Shown here: positions 24,560-36,582 of the stretch, piece by piece
Layout: every line of letters starts with the position of its first letter
How positions within the stretch are numbered: the stretch's first letter is position 1
Assembly: GCA_903914175.1 (NCBI GenBank)
Contig: CAIWNX010000234.1
Span: forward strand, 1-42,406
Direction: 5' to 3'
From: an uncultured beta proteobacterium
Lineage (GTDB): Bacteria > Pseudomonadota > Gammaproteobacteria > Burkholderiales > Burkholderiaceae_C
DNA: 42,406 nt
Translations under genes and position numbers: made by a program
The notes under the pieces: model-generated
The model's database searches: none
The model's input: only the letters and a program-made list of their open reading frames with translations
Told to the model about the DNA's origin: nothing

Positions 24560-25435
24560 ATGTCTGAATACTCAATCTGGGTCATGGAATACGCCTACGT
24601 TACGCAATGTGCCGTCAGTAGCGTTATCTACGGCGCGCACAACCAAGGCATACGAAAACTGCCCTACTGTTACGTGGTGATCAAGAGTCGTGATCGGATC
24701 GCGATGGTCGACGTCGGCTACAACGATAAGGAATACGGCCACTACATCTCGAGCAAGTTCGGGGTCGAAAACTGGCACTCGCCGGAAAGTGTGCTGGCAC
24801 CCTGTGGCATCCGGCCAGAGGACGTTGACGACATCTTCATTACGCACGCGCATTTTGACCACATGGGAAATATTGAATCCTTCCCAAATGCCGTCTTCCA
24901 TATTCAGGAGCGTGAGCTGACGAAATGGATATGGGCCATGTCGCTGCCAGACCGGCTACGTTACATGATGGTGGCGACGGACCCGTCAGACGTGCTGCGG
25001 GTCGCGGATTTGGCGCGGCAGGGTCGGCTGCGTCTGATTGATGGCGATAAACGCAACGTGATTCCCGGGGTCGATCTGCATGGCGCACCCGATACGCACA
25101 CCTACGGCAGCCAGTGGATACATGTGCGCAACGACATGCAGGCCGAGTCAAGTGACAGTTGGGTGCTCGCGGGTGACCTGGTTTATGTTTATGAAAACAT
25201 TGAAGGAACCGGTACCGACAAGATGTACATACCCGTCGGTCTCGCGCTGGGCAGCACGACCAACCTGGTGCTCACAACCGACGACATGATGAAGGCAGTG
25301 GACTTTGAAATGAAACGCCTCATTCCGGTACATGAAGAGAGATTGAAGGAAGTTTTCCCATCCCGGATCACGTCTTCAGGTTTGAGGATCAGCGAAATTT
25401 GTCTGGCCAGTGGACAGAAATCAATCGTTAGTTGA
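24560..25435 (+). CDS. metallo-beta-lactamase-fold lactonase-like hydrolase
   Basis: 291 residues with the dinuclear metal site of the AHL-lactonase-type MBL family: H96-x-H98-x-D100-H101 (THAHFDHMG), H180 (DTHTYGSQW), D206 (LAGDLVY) and H258 (PVHEERL). AHL and gamma-butyrolactone lactonases (AiiA, BlcC/AttM) share these ligands. Followed by an iron-type alcohol dehydrogenase and a semialdehyde dehydrogenase, it best fits opening of a gamma-lactone to 4-hydroxybutyrate or a similar hydroxyacid. Quorum-signal degradation is an alternative. Activity is inferred from fold and context. Confidence 0.85.
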   Translation: MSEYSIWVMEYAYVTQCAVSSVIYGAHNQGIRKLPYCYVVIKSRDRIAMVDVGYNDKEYGHYISSKFGVENWHSPESVLAPCGIRPEDVDDIFITHAHFDHMGNIESFPNAVFHIQERELTKWIWAMSLPDRLRYMMVATDPSDVLRVADLARQGRLRLIDGDKRNVIPGVDLHGAPDTHTYGSQWIHVRNDMQAESSDSWVLAGDLVYVYENIEGTGTDKMYIPVGLALGSTTNLVLTTDDMMKAVDFEMKRLIPVHEERLKEVFPSRITSSGLRISEICLASGQKSIVS

Positions 25436-25462
25436 ACAGGATCGACTTTATAGGGATTCATC

Positions 25463-26617
25463 ATGACAACATTCAGTTTTGAGACGGCACCCAAAATCAT
25501 CTGCGAGCAAGGTGGCGTCAACCGGTTGGGCGAGATTGCCAAGAGCCTGGGCATGACGCGCTTGTTTCTGGTCACCGACGCTGGCCTGATCAAAGCCAGA
25601 TTGCTCGACGGTGCGCTGGCCTCACTCGCCGCTGCCGGGTTGACGGCCACGGTGTTTTCCGATGTGCTGGCGGACCCTCCCGAAGTCAGCGTGCAGGCGG
25701 CAGTGGACGCGGCGCGGTCGGTTGGCGCTGACGGCGTGGTGGGTTTTGGTGGCGGCAGTTCGCTCGATACCGCCAAGCTGGTAGCCCTGCTGGCGCGCAC
25801 AGCGCAGGCTTTGCCCGCTATCTACGGCATTGGCTTGGCACGTGGACCACGACTGCCGCTGATCCAGGTGCCAACCACAGCCGGCACCGGCTCCGAAGTC
25901 ACGCCGATCTCAATTCTGACGACGCCAAGCCATGAAAAGAAAGGCGTTGTCTCGCCCTTGCTGTATCCGGACGTGGCCTTGCTCGACAGCCGCTTGACAC
26001 TCGGCCTGCCAGCGCCTGTGACCGCCATGACCGGGGTCGACGCCATGGTGCACGCGGTCGAGGCTTTCACCACGCGCTTGAAGAAGAATCCGCTCAGCGA
26101 TGCACTGGCGATCAAGGCACTGCAACTGCTCTACCCCAACCTGTTGGCGGCCGTCAACGACGGCAAAGACGCAGCGGTGCGCGAAAGCATGCTGCTGGGT
26201 TCGCTGTTTGCCGGGATGGCTTTCGCCAACGCACCGGTTGGCGCGGTACACGCGCTGGCTTATCCGCTCGGGGGCCATTACGGTCTGCCGCACGGACTGA
26301 GCAACTCCCTTGTTTTTGTTGCGGTACTGAAATTCAATCTGCCCCAGGCGCAAGCGCTTTATGCCGAGCTGGGGCGTGCCATTCTGCCGCAACTGGGTGC
26401 CGCCAGTGACAGCGATGCGGCGGCAGCCTTCGTCGCTGCCATCAGTGCACATGTTTCGGCGATGCCCTACGCACAAACGCTGCGCGCGGCTGGTGTCAAG
26501 GAAAGCGATTTGCCGATGCTGGCGCGCGATGTCATGAACATCCAGCGGCTGCTGGTCAACAACCCGCGCGATGTCACGTACGAAGATGCCCTGGCAACGT
26601 ACCAGGCTGCCTACTGA
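25463..26617 (+). CDS. iron-containing alcohol dehydrogenase (4-hydroxybutyrate dehydrogenase-like)
   Basis: 384 residues with the two-domain Fe-ADH fold. The NAD-binding GFGGGSSLDTAK (94-105) and PTTAGTGSEVTP (137-148) segments precede the metal site D193, H197 (GVDAMVHAVEAF), H263 and H277 (AVHALAYPLGGHYGLPHG). The family oxidises primary alcohols, and BlcB-type members oxidise 4-hydroxybutyrate to succinic semialdehyde. Its place between the lactonase-like and semialdehyde dehydrogenase genes supports that step, but other hydroxyacids are possible. Confidence 0.9.
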   Translation: MTTFSFETAPKIICEQGGVNRLGEIAKSLGMTRLFLVTDAGLIKARLLDGALASLAAAGLTATVFSDVLADPPEVSVQAAVDAARSVGADGVVGFGGGSSLDTAKLVALLARTAQALPAIYGIGLARGPRLPLIQVPTTAGTGSEVTPISILTTPSHEKKGVVSPLLYPDVALLDSRLTLGLPAPVTAMTGVDAMVHAVEAFTTRLKKNPLSDALAIKALQLLYPNLLAAVNDGKDAAVRESMLLGSLFAGMAFANAPVGAVHALAYPLGGHYGLPHGLSNSLVFVAVLKFNLPQAQALYAELGRAILPQLGAASDSDAAAAFVAAISAHVSAMPYAQTLRAAGVKESDLPMLARDVMNIQRLLVNNPRDVTYEDALATYQAAY

Positions 26618-26640
26618 ACCAATTTAACTGGAGCACTCTC

Positions 26641-28101
26641 ATGATGCAACTCAAAGACCCCTCACTGCTGCGCCAGCAGGCGTATGTCAACGGAAACTGG
26701 TGCGATGCGGACAGTGGCGAAACCTGCGCCGTCACCAATCCGGCCACCGGGAACGTGATCGGTACTGTACCCAAAATGGGTGCTGCGGAAACCCGCCGCG
26801 CCATTGCCGCTGCCGACGCGGCCTGGCCCGCCTGGCGTGCCAAGACCGGCAAAGAACGCAGCGCAGTGATCCGCAAGTGGAATGACCTGATGATTGCCAA
26901 CGCCGACGATCTGGCCATGATCATGACCATTGAGCAAGGCAAGCCCCTGGCCGAAGCCAAGGGTGAAATCGGGTATGCGGCGTCCTTCATTGAATGGTTT
27001 GCCGAGGAGGCCAAACGGGTCAGCGGCGACACGCTGGCGTCACCCTGGAGCGATCGACGCATTGTCGTTATCAAACAGCCGATTGGCGTTTGTGCCGCCA
27101 TCACGCCGTGGAACTTCCCGTCTTCGATGATCACCCGCAAAGCAGGCCCGGCGCTCGCCGCCGGTTGTCCGATGGTTTTAAAGCCAGCGCTGGCAACTCC
27201 CTATTCAGCGCTTGCCTTGGCGGTTCTGGCCGAACGCGCTGGCGTGCCAGCGGGCATCTTCAGCGTGCTGACCGGCTCGGCCAGCGCCATTGGCGGCGAG
27301 ATGACGTCCAACCCCACGGTGCGCAAGCTGTCGTTCACCGGTTCCACCGAGGTCGGCAGCATGCTGGCGCAGCAATGCGCCAGGACGATCAAGAAACTCT
27401 CGTTGGAACTCGGGGGCAATGCGCCTTTCATCGTGTTTGACGATGCCGATCTGGACGCCGCCGTCGAGGGCGCGATCATGTCCAAGTACCGCAACGCCGG
27501 GCAGACTTGCGTCTGCGCCAACCGGCTTTATGTGCAGGATGGCGTCTACGAAGCATTTTCGAAAAAACTGGTCATCGCAGTCGAGAAACTCAAAGTCGGC
27601 AATGGCGTGGAAACCGGTGTGACGCAGGGTCCGCTGATTGACGGCGCTGCCATCAAAAAGGTGGAAGAGCACATCGCGGATGCACTCGCCAAAGGGGGAC
27701 GCTTGTTGACCGGTGGCAAGCGCCATGCGTTGGGGCACAGCTTTTTTGAGCCGACGGTGATCGCTGACACCACAGCCGACATGATGGTCGCGCGCGAGGA
27801 AACCTTTGGCCCTCTGGCACCCCTGTTCCGCTTCAAAACCGACGCTGATGTCATCGCCATGGCCAACGACACTGAATTTGGTCTGGCCAGCTATTTTTAC
27901 TCGCGTGACGTTGGCCGGATCTGGCGCGTCGCAGAAGCGCTGGAGAGTGGCATGGTGGGCATCAATACCGGCATCATCTCCAACGAAGTGGCGCCCTTTG
28001 GTGGTGTCAAGCAATCGGGCCTCGGCCGCGAAGGCTCCAAATACGGCATGGACGAATACCTGGTGATCAAGTACCTCTGCATGGGCGGTCTTGATAAGTG
28101 A
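26641..28101 (+). CDS. gabD: succinate-semialdehyde dehydrogenase (GabD-like)
   Basis: 486 residues, the usual length of NAD(P)+-dependent succinate-semialdehyde dehydrogenases. Catalytic residues are N158 (TPWNFP), E256 (LELGGNAP) and C290 (GQTCVCANR); FTGSTEVG is the cofactor glycine motif. The Cys-x-Cys at the active site (C290, C292) matches GabD enzymes. It would convert succinic semialdehyde to succinate for the TCA cycle. It is the last gene of the operon; a near-perfect inverted repeat follows at 28129-28143. Confidence 0.9.
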   Translation: MMQLKDPSLLRQQAYVNGNWCDADSGETCAVTNPATGNVIGTVPKMGAAETRRAIAAADAAWPAWRAKTGKERSAVIRKWNDLMIANADDLAMIMTIEQGKPLAEAKGEIGYAASFIEWFAEEAKRVSGDTLASPWSDRRIVVIKQPIGVCAAITPWNFPSSMITRKAGPALAAGCPMVLKPALATPYSALALAVLAERAGVPAGIFSVLTGSASAIGGEMTSNPTVRKLSFTGSTEVGSMLAQQCARTIKKLSLELGGNAPFIVFDDADLDAAVEGAIMSKYRNAGQTCVCANRLYVQDGVYEAFSKKLVIAVEKLKVGNGVETGVTQGPLIDGAAIKKVEEHIADALAKGGRLLTGGKRHALGHSFFEPTVIADTTADMMVAREETFGPLAPLFRFKTDADVIAMANDTEFGLASYFYSRDVGRIWRVAEALESGMVGINTGIISNEVAPFGGVKQSGLGREGSKYGMDEYLVIKYLCMGGLDK

Positions 28102-28128
28102 CGATCCGCAATCGACGGTTTGCAATTA

Positions 28129-28143
28129 CGGAATTAAATTCCG
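28129..28143. other. CGGAATT-A-AATTCCG inverted repeat after the operon
   Basis: Perfect seven-base arms around one central base lie in the 93-base gap between convergent genes. The loop is too short for a classic hairpin and no T-run follows, so it is either a weak bidirectional end signal or a protein-binding site. Confidence 0.3.
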
Positions 28144-28194
28144 AAAATGTAAAGAATGATTCCGCGCCGCGCCACGCCACGGGCTGTGAGTCTT

Positions 28195-29025
28195 TCAGTC
28201 CCTGAAAACCGGCGCGCGCTTTTCGCGCATGGCCAGGCCCGCTTCCGCCAGGTCTTTTGACATCAGCATGGCGGCGTTCCAGGTGGCGATGTAGTTCAGG
28301 CCGTCGGCAACTGAATGGTCGCGCACAAAGGTGATCATCTCCTTGGTGCCACGCAGACACAGCGGTGATTTGGCTGCCAGCCCATCGGCCATTTGCTGCA
28401 CGCCGGCGCGCAGCGCGGCCTGTGATTCGTAGCACCGGTTCACCAGCCGCATCTCGGCCGCCTCGGCGCCAGAGAATCGCCGCCCGCTGTAGGCCAGCTC
28501 GCGTGCCATGCCTTCGCCCACCAGGCGCGGCAGGCGCTGCAGCGTGCCGACATCGGCTACCAGTCCGACGTCAATCTCCTTGACCGTGAACCAGGCCTCC
28601 ACGCTGCAGTAGCGCATGTCGCAGGCGGTGATGATGTCGATGCCACCGCCAACGCAGGCCGAATGCACTTCGGCCAGCACCGGCTTGCGGCAACGCTCGA
28701 TCGAGGTCACGGTGTCCTGGATGTCGAGGATCGAGCGGCGCAGTTTTTCGCGTGAGCGGCCATCGCAATCGTCCTGCGCCTCGTGCTTGAGTTCGAGCAG
28801 CATCTGCAGGTCCAGCCCGGCCGAGAAGTGGCCGCCAGCGGCCGACAGGATGCCGACACGCGCAGCCGGCGTCTGGTCCAGCCACTGCATGGCCTCGCGC
28901 AGTTCGCGCCACATGGCGGCGTTGATCGCATTGGCTTTGTGCGGCCGGTTCAACTCGATGCGGGCCACGCCCGCGTTCAGTGAAACCGCCAGCGTCTCGA
29001 AACTGGGCGGCAGCGGCATGTTCAT
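28195..29025 (-). CDS. crotonase, delta3,5-delta2,4-dienoyl-CoA isomerase-like
   Basis: 276-residue crotonase-fold enzyme. The oxyanion-hole segments (GHFSAGLDL and VGGGID) are present. It keeps all three acidic residues that define mammalian ECH1: D130 (GGID), E150 (VKEIDVGL) and D158 (ADVGTLQRLP), with the same 20- and 8-residue spacing. It would therefore move double bonds in dienoyl-CoA during oxidation of unsaturated acids, complementing the FadH-like reductase encoded nearby. It lies nine bases after a Liv-type binding-protein gene. Plain enoyl-CoA hydratase activity is less likely. Confidence 0.85.
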   Translation of the reverse strand: MNMPLPPSFETLAVSLNAGVARIELNRPHKANAINAAMWRELREAMQWLDQTPAARVGILSAAGGHFSAGLDLQMLLELKHEAQDDCDGRSREKLRRSILDIQDTVTSIERCRKPVLAEVHSACVGGGIDIITACDMRYCSVEAWFTVKEIDVGLVADVGTLQRLPRLVGEGMARELAYSGRRFSGAEAAEMRLVNRCYESQAALRAGVQQMADGLAAKSPLCLRGTKEMITFVRDHSVADGLNYIATWNAAMLMSKDLAEAGLAMREKRAPVFRD

Positions 29026-29034
29026 GGCGCCGCC

Positions 29035-30207
29035 TTATTTCTGTTCCAGAACCGGGTCAAGATAGCCTGTCACCAGCACCCATTTGTTGCCGCTGACCTG
29101 CGTCATGCGCACTTTCTGGTTGCTCATGCGGTTGTCTTTGGACACGATGAAAGGCGGGTTGCCGAGTTCGTCGGCCGGGAGCTTGGTTGCTTCCATGGCA
29201 GCGTTGAAAGTTTCGGCGGTCAACTTCTTGCCGGCCTTGTCGGCCAGTTTGGCAAAGCTTGTCAACGCGTAATACGAGTACATCGAGTACAGCCCCGGGT
29301 CATCGCTAAAGCGCTTCTTGTAAGACGCCACCCAGGCCCGTACCGCCGGGTTGGCGTCGTCGGCATAGGGCAGCGGGATGAAGGTTGAGCCGTAGACACC
29401 GTCCATGGCGGCGCCGCCCAGTGTTGGCACCTGCTGCGAGTAATTGGCGGCGGTGCCGAGGAAGTCGGGGTTGAAGCCGATCTTGCGCGCCTCGCCGACC
29501 GAGCCGACGAACTCGCGCAGCGTTGAGGCATTGAGCACCAGGTCGCAATTGGCGGCCTTGAGCTTGGCCATCTGCGAGGCAAAGTCGGTGGCGCCGCGTT
29601 TGTACGAGACCTTCTCGGCTGCCGGCAAGCCCTTGCTCTTGAGGTAGACATCCGCCGCTTCCATCACTTCGCGGCCGTAGTCGTCATCCTGGTACAGCAC
29701 ACCGACGTGCTTGTAGGGTTTTTTCTTCAGCATGTAGTCCAGCGTCGTCGTGGTCATGGTGAAGTAGGAGGGCGCCAGCGCAATCTTGTACGGGCTCGGT
29801 GGCTCTGACAGAGCCGGCGCCGCGCCTTGCGGCATAAAGTTGAAGACCTTGTTTTCCAGCACAAAGGGCAGTGCCGCCATGTTGGTGGCGGTGCCCAGAT
29901 GCCCCAGGATGGCGAACACGTTGTCCTGCTGCACCAGCTTTTGCGCAGCGAGCAGGGCGCGCTTGGGCTCGTAGCCGTGGTCTTCGATCACGAGGCGAAT
30001 CTTGCGCCCCTGCACACCGCCCTTGGCGTTGATCTCATCGATGGCCATGTTCATGCCATTGCGCGACTCCTTGCCGTAATTGGCAATCGGCCCCGACAGA
30101 TCGGTGACCAGTCCGAGCACGATTTCGGTGTCGGTAACGCCCTTGTTCTGCGCTATCGCCAGGGTGGCTGCACTGAGCAGCAACGTGGTCAAAATTTTCT
30201 TCAGCAT
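29035..30207 (-). CDS. Liv-type (branched-chain amino-acid family) ABC binding protein
   Basis: 390-residue periplasmic protein with a signal peptide (MLKKILTTLLLSAATLAIAQ). The LivJ-type fold contains TDTEIVLGLVTDLSGPIANY, GVQGRKIRLVIEDHGYEPKR and YKRGATDFASQMAKLKAANC. AAGGAG lies eight bases before the ATG. No permease gene adjoins it; it probably feeds the LivHMGF system encoded 6 kb away. Proteins of this group also bind aromatic, dicarboxylic or fatty acids, and the linked dienoyl-CoA isomerase favours an acyl substrate. Confidence 0.9.
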   Translation of the reverse strand: MLKKILTTLLLSAATLAIAQNKGVTDTEIVLGLVTDLSGPIANYGKESRNGMNMAIDEINAKGGVQGRKIRLVIEDHGYEPKRALLAAQKLVQQDNVFAILGHLGTATNMAALPFVLENKVFNFMPQGAAPALSEPPSPYKIALAPSYFTMTTTTLDYMLKKKPYKHVGVLYQDDDYGREVMEAADVYLKSKGLPAAEKVSYKRGATDFASQMAKLKAANCDLVLNASTLREFVGSVGEARKIGFNPDFLGTAANYSQQVPTLGGAAMDGVYGSTFIPLPYADDANPAVRAWVASYKKRFSDDPGLYSMYSYYALTSFAKLADKAGKKLTAETFNAAMEATKLPADELGNPPFIVSKDNRMSNQKVRMTQVSGNKWVLVTGYLDPVLEQK

Positions 30208-30512
30208 GGTCGATGCTCCTTGGGGTGGTTGGGTGAAAGTGAAATGAAATAAGTCGACTGCGGGCGGCGGGATCGGTTGGGCGCAGCATATTCACCGCGC
30301 CACGGGCTGTCTTGCGTCAATTGGTTACGGCTGCATGGATGCCGGATCAGGTCCGGCATGACAAGCGGGAAATTGTCATTGCGCGCCCGGACTGTCATTG
30401 CGGGCTCCGACCCGCAATCCATGCTTCGCGTGGCACGGTCATAAGGCATGGATGCCGGATCAGGTCCGGCATGACAAGCCAGCGGCTACGTACCTGGGCT
30501 TCGCCAGCGTCC
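30208..30512. repeat. intergenic region with REP-like palindromes
   Basis: The 305-base gap has no gene. It holds two identical 34-base copies of one unit (30333-30366 and 30446-30479) with inner arms GCCGGATC/GGTCCGGC, and between them a related palindrome (30394-30423, arms TTGCGGG/CCCGCAA). The 34-base copies are direct repeats 113 bases apart. A promoter for the 29035-30207 gene probably lies in its left 100 bases, but I see no clear boxes. Confidence 0.8.
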
Positions 30513-33748
<3,236 letters not shown>

Positions 33749-33844
33749 GTCAATCCCGATCGCCAAATTGTGATTGTCGCGTTGCGACGATCCTCTCCAT
33801 GAACCGTTCTTTTTGCGGTGGCGCAAAGCCAGTCTCTCTGGTTG

Positions 33845-33914
33845 GTCATCCCGGACTCGATCCGGGATCCAGTGCCATGCAAACCATGGATTGCGGGTCG
33901 GGGCCCGCAATGAC
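33845..33914. repeat. pair of REP-like palindromes in inverted arrangement
   Basis: Two 30-base palindromes, 33845-33874 (arms TCCCGGA/TCCGGGA) and 33885-33914 (arms ATTGCGGG/CCCGCAAT), lie ten bases apart. The second is the reverse complement of 30394-30423 with one mismatch in 30. The first is related to the 34-base units at 30333 and 30446. They occupy the gap between the acyl-CoA synthetase and dehydrogenase genes and could act as a transcript-stabilising or gyrase/IHF-type site. Confidence 0.8.
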
Positions 33915-33943
33915 GAGTCCTGGGGTTCATGCTCCGCAAAGGT

Positions 33944-35806
33944 CTACGGTTTCCCGTACATGGAAGCGATCAGGTCCTTGTATTTCTCGTTGACCAGTTT
34001 GCGCTTGAGCTTCATGGTCGGGGTCAGTTCTTCGTCCTCGGCTGTCAGCTTGTTCTCGATCAGGCGGAACTCCTTGATCTGCTCGACGCGGGCGAACTGC
34101 TTGTTCACCTTCTCGATCTCGGCGCCGATCAGATCCAGCACCTCACGGCTGCGGCACAGCGAGCGGTAGTCAGAGAATTCGACCTGCACGTCCTGCGCCC
34201 ACTGCTCGACGTTTTCGTGGTCGATCATGACCAGACAACTGAGGTAGGCGCGCTTGTCGCCGATCACCACCGCGTCGGTAACGTAGGGGCTGAACTTGAG
34301 CTGGTTCTCCCACTCCGAGGGCGTGACGTTCTTGCCGCCGGCGGTGATGATGATGTCCTTGATGCGGTCGGTGATGTAGTAGTAGCCGTCGGCGTCAACG
34401 CGTCCGGCGTCGCCAGTATGCAGCCAGCCACCCTCCAGGGTTTCGGCGGTTTTCTCCGGCAGGTTCAGGTAGCCCATGAAGACGGTCGGTCCGCGCAACT
34501 GCAGCTCGCCTTCTTCCGAAATGCGCAGCTCCATCGGGCCAAACGGCATGCCGATGCTGCCGGGGCGCCGGCGTTGCGGCGTCAGCGTCGAGCCGCCGCT
34601 GGACTCGGTCATGCCCCAGGTCTCGCGCAGATCGACGCCCATGGCGTGGTACCAGCGGATCAGTTCCGGCGAGATCGGCGCCGCGCCGGTGACGCCGATG
34701 CGCAGGTTGTTCATGCCCATGGCGCGGCGCAGGTTGTTCAGTACCAGCTTGCGCGCGAGCCAGTAGCGCAGGCGCAGCCCCGCGCTGGGTTCCTGCCAAT
34801 GCTCGTGCACGCCAGCCATAGCCTGGGCGACGCCGATGGCGCGCGCATAGGCCCACTGCTGCAAGCCCGAGGCTTCCTTGAGCGCGATCATGGTGCTGGA
34901 GTAAACCTTTTCCCAGATGCGCGGCACGCCGGCGAAGTAGCTTGGCTGCACCTCGCGCAGATTCTCGAAAACGGTGTCGGGGTTTTCGACGAAGTTGAGA
35001 ATGTGCCCACTCTGGATTGCCGTGTACTCGCCGCCGACGCGCTCGGCCACGTGGCACAGCGGCAGGAAGGCGACGCGCTCGCTGCCGGCGGGCAGGTCCT
35101 TGAAGATCACGGCGCTGGCCAGCAGGCAGGACGCCACCAGATTGGCGTGCGAGAGCATGGCGCCCTTGGGTTTGCCGGTGGTGCCCGAGGTGTAGACCAG
35201 AATCGCCAGGTCGTTGGCACTGCGCGCGCGCAGGCCCTGCTCGACCAGGTCCGGATGCTGCTTGCGGTAGGCCTGGCCCAGCGCCAGCAAGCGCTCCAGG
35301 CTCATGACCTGTGGATCGTCGAGCTTGCGCAGCCCCTCCATGTCAAAAACGATGACCTGGCGCAGCTCGGGCAAACGGTCGCGCACTTCCAGATATTTGT
35401 CGAGTTGCTCTTCGTCCTCGACGAACAGAAACTTGGTGCGTGAATCACTGCACAGGTACTCGACCTGCGCCGCCGCGTCGGTCGGGTAAATGCCGTTGAC
35501 GACCGCGCCGGCGGTGAGCGCGCCCAGGTCGGCCCAGACCCACTCGCGATTGGTGTTGGACAGCACCGAGACCACGTCGCCGGCTTGCAGGCCCAAGCTG
35601 AGCAGGGCGCCAGCCACGTCGGCGACGATCTCGCCGACATCGCTCCAGGAATAGCTGCGCCAGATGCCCAGATCCTTCTGGCGCATCATGGTCGCGCTGT
35701 TGCGCGTGCGCACGCCGTGCCAGAACATCTGCGCCAGGGTTGCGTAGTCGGGAGAGGTATGCAATACAGTGCTCATGGTGTTCGTCGGGGTTGGTGTCAG
35801 CGCCAT
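33944..35806 (-). CDS. long-chain-type acyl-CoA synthetase (AMP-binding, COG1022-like)
   Basis: About 620 residues. Adenylation motifs are the P-loop YTSGTTGKPKGAM, GVPRIWEKV, the ETWGMTESSGG motif, the hinge GWLHTGDAGRVDADGYYYIT and the C-terminal lid lysine region (TPTMKLKRKLVNEKY). The enzyme activates a carboxylic acid to its CoA ester with ATP. ATG 35806 overlaps the livF-like stop by ten bases and has a GAAGAAG stretch upstream; ATG 35776 is the alternative. Coupling to a Liv-type importer suggests the imported substrate is an acid that is activated on entry. The acid is unknown. Confidence 0.9.
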   Translation of the reverse strand: MALTPTPTNTMSTVLHTSPDYATLAQMFWHGVRTRNSATMMRQKDLGIWRSYSWSDVGEIVADVAGALLSLGLQAGDVVSVLSNTNREWVWADLGALTAGAVVNGIYPTDAAAQVEYLCSDSRTKFLFVEDEEQLDKYLEVRDRLPELRQVIVFDMEGLRKLDDPQVMSLERLLALGQAYRKQHPDLVEQGLRARSANDLAILVYTSGTTGKPKGAMLSHANLVASCLLASAVIFKDLPAGSERVAFLPLCHVAERVGGEYTAIQSGHILNFVENPDTVFENLREVQPSYFAGVPRIWEKVYSSTMIALKEASGLQQWAYARAIGVAQAMAGVHEHWQEPSAGLRLRYWLARKLVLNNLRRAMGMNNLRIGVTGAAPISPELIRWYHAMGVDLRETWGMTESSGGSTLTPQRRRPGSIGMPFGPMELRISEEGELQLRGPTVFMGYLNLPEKTAETLEGGWLHTGDAGRVDADGYYYITDRIKDIIITAGGKNVTPSEWENQLKFSPYVTDAVVIGDKRAYLSCLVMIDHENVEQWAQDVQVEFSDYRSLCRSREVLDLIGAEIEKVNKQFARVEQIKEFRLIENKLTAEDEELTPTMKLKRKLVNEKYKDLIASMYGKP

Positions 35807-36582
35807 GTTTTCTTCTTCTTCCAGCGCCGCTCGCCGCGCACGCCGGCTTCTTTCATGCCGAGGTAGAACTCCTGGATGTCCTCCTTCTCGCGCAGGCGCG
35901 CACAACTGTCTTCCATCACGATGCGGCCGTTCTCCAGTACGTAGCCGAAGTCGCCGACATTGAGCGCCATGTTGGCGTTTTGCTCGACCAGCAGGATGGT
36001 GGTGCCACGCTCACGGTTGATGCGCACCACGATCTCGAAGATGTCTTTGGTCAGCTTCGGGCTCAGGCCCAGGCTCGGCTCGTCGAGCAGCATCAGTTGC
36101 GGTGCGGCCATCAGCGCGCGTGAGATCGCCAGCATCTGCTGTTGGCCGCCCGAGAGCAGGCCGGCGTGTTGTGCGGCGCGCTCGCGCAGGATCGGGAAGT
36201 AGCCGTAGACCACCTCCAGATCGCGCGCCACGCCGTCCTTGTCAGCACGCGTGTAGGCACCCATCAGCAGGTTGTCATGCACCGACAGCAGCGGGAACAC
36301 TTCGCGCCCTTCGGGCACATGGCTCAGGCCGCACTTGACGATCAGCGTCGGGTCCTGCGCCGTGATGTCCTGGCCGTTGAACTCGACCGTGCCGCGCGTC
36401 GGGTCCAGGATGCCGGAGATGGTTTTCAGGATGGTGCTCTTGCCCGCACCATTGGAGCCCAGCACGGTGGCGATCTCGCCCTTGCGCACCTTCAGGCTGA
36501 CGCCGCGGATCGCCTTGATCGGGCCGTAGGAACTCTCGACGTTGGCCAGTGCGAGCATGGTCTCTGTGCTGATGGTGCTCAT
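35797..36582 (-). CDS. livF: Liv-type ABC transporter ATP-binding protein (LivF-like)
   Basis: 261 residues with Walker A GSNGAGKST, signature LSGGQQQMLAISRAL, Walker B LMLLDEPSLGLSP and the LivF-typical GLSHVPEGREVFPLLSV. The C-terminus is basic (RRWKKKKTWR). The start at 36582 overlaps the stop of the LivG-like gene as ATGA; the frame running to 36795 is only a shadow of that gene. It pairs with LivG to drive import. Confidence 0.92.
   Translation of the reverse strand: MSTISTETMLALANVESSYGPIKAIRGVSLKVRKGEIATVLGSNGAGKSTILKTISGILDPTRGTVEFNGQDITAQDPTLIVKCGLSHVPEGREVFPLLSVHDNLLMGAYTRADKDGVARDLEVVYGYFPILRERAAQHAGLLSGGQQQMLAISRALMAAPQLMLLDEPSLGLSPKLTKDIFEIVVRINRERGTTILLVEQNANMALNVGDFGYVLENGRIVMEDSCARLREKEDIQEFYLGMKEAGVRGERRWKKKKTWR

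Noticed and set aside
33749..33910. 54-residue N-terminal extension of the acyl-CoA dehydrogenase
   Set aside because: It is translated from the REP-like palindromes and is not part of the family.
33929..35443. 504-residue plus-strand open frame
   Set aside because: Antisense to the acyl-CoA synthetase; its composition is typical of GC-rich shadow frames.
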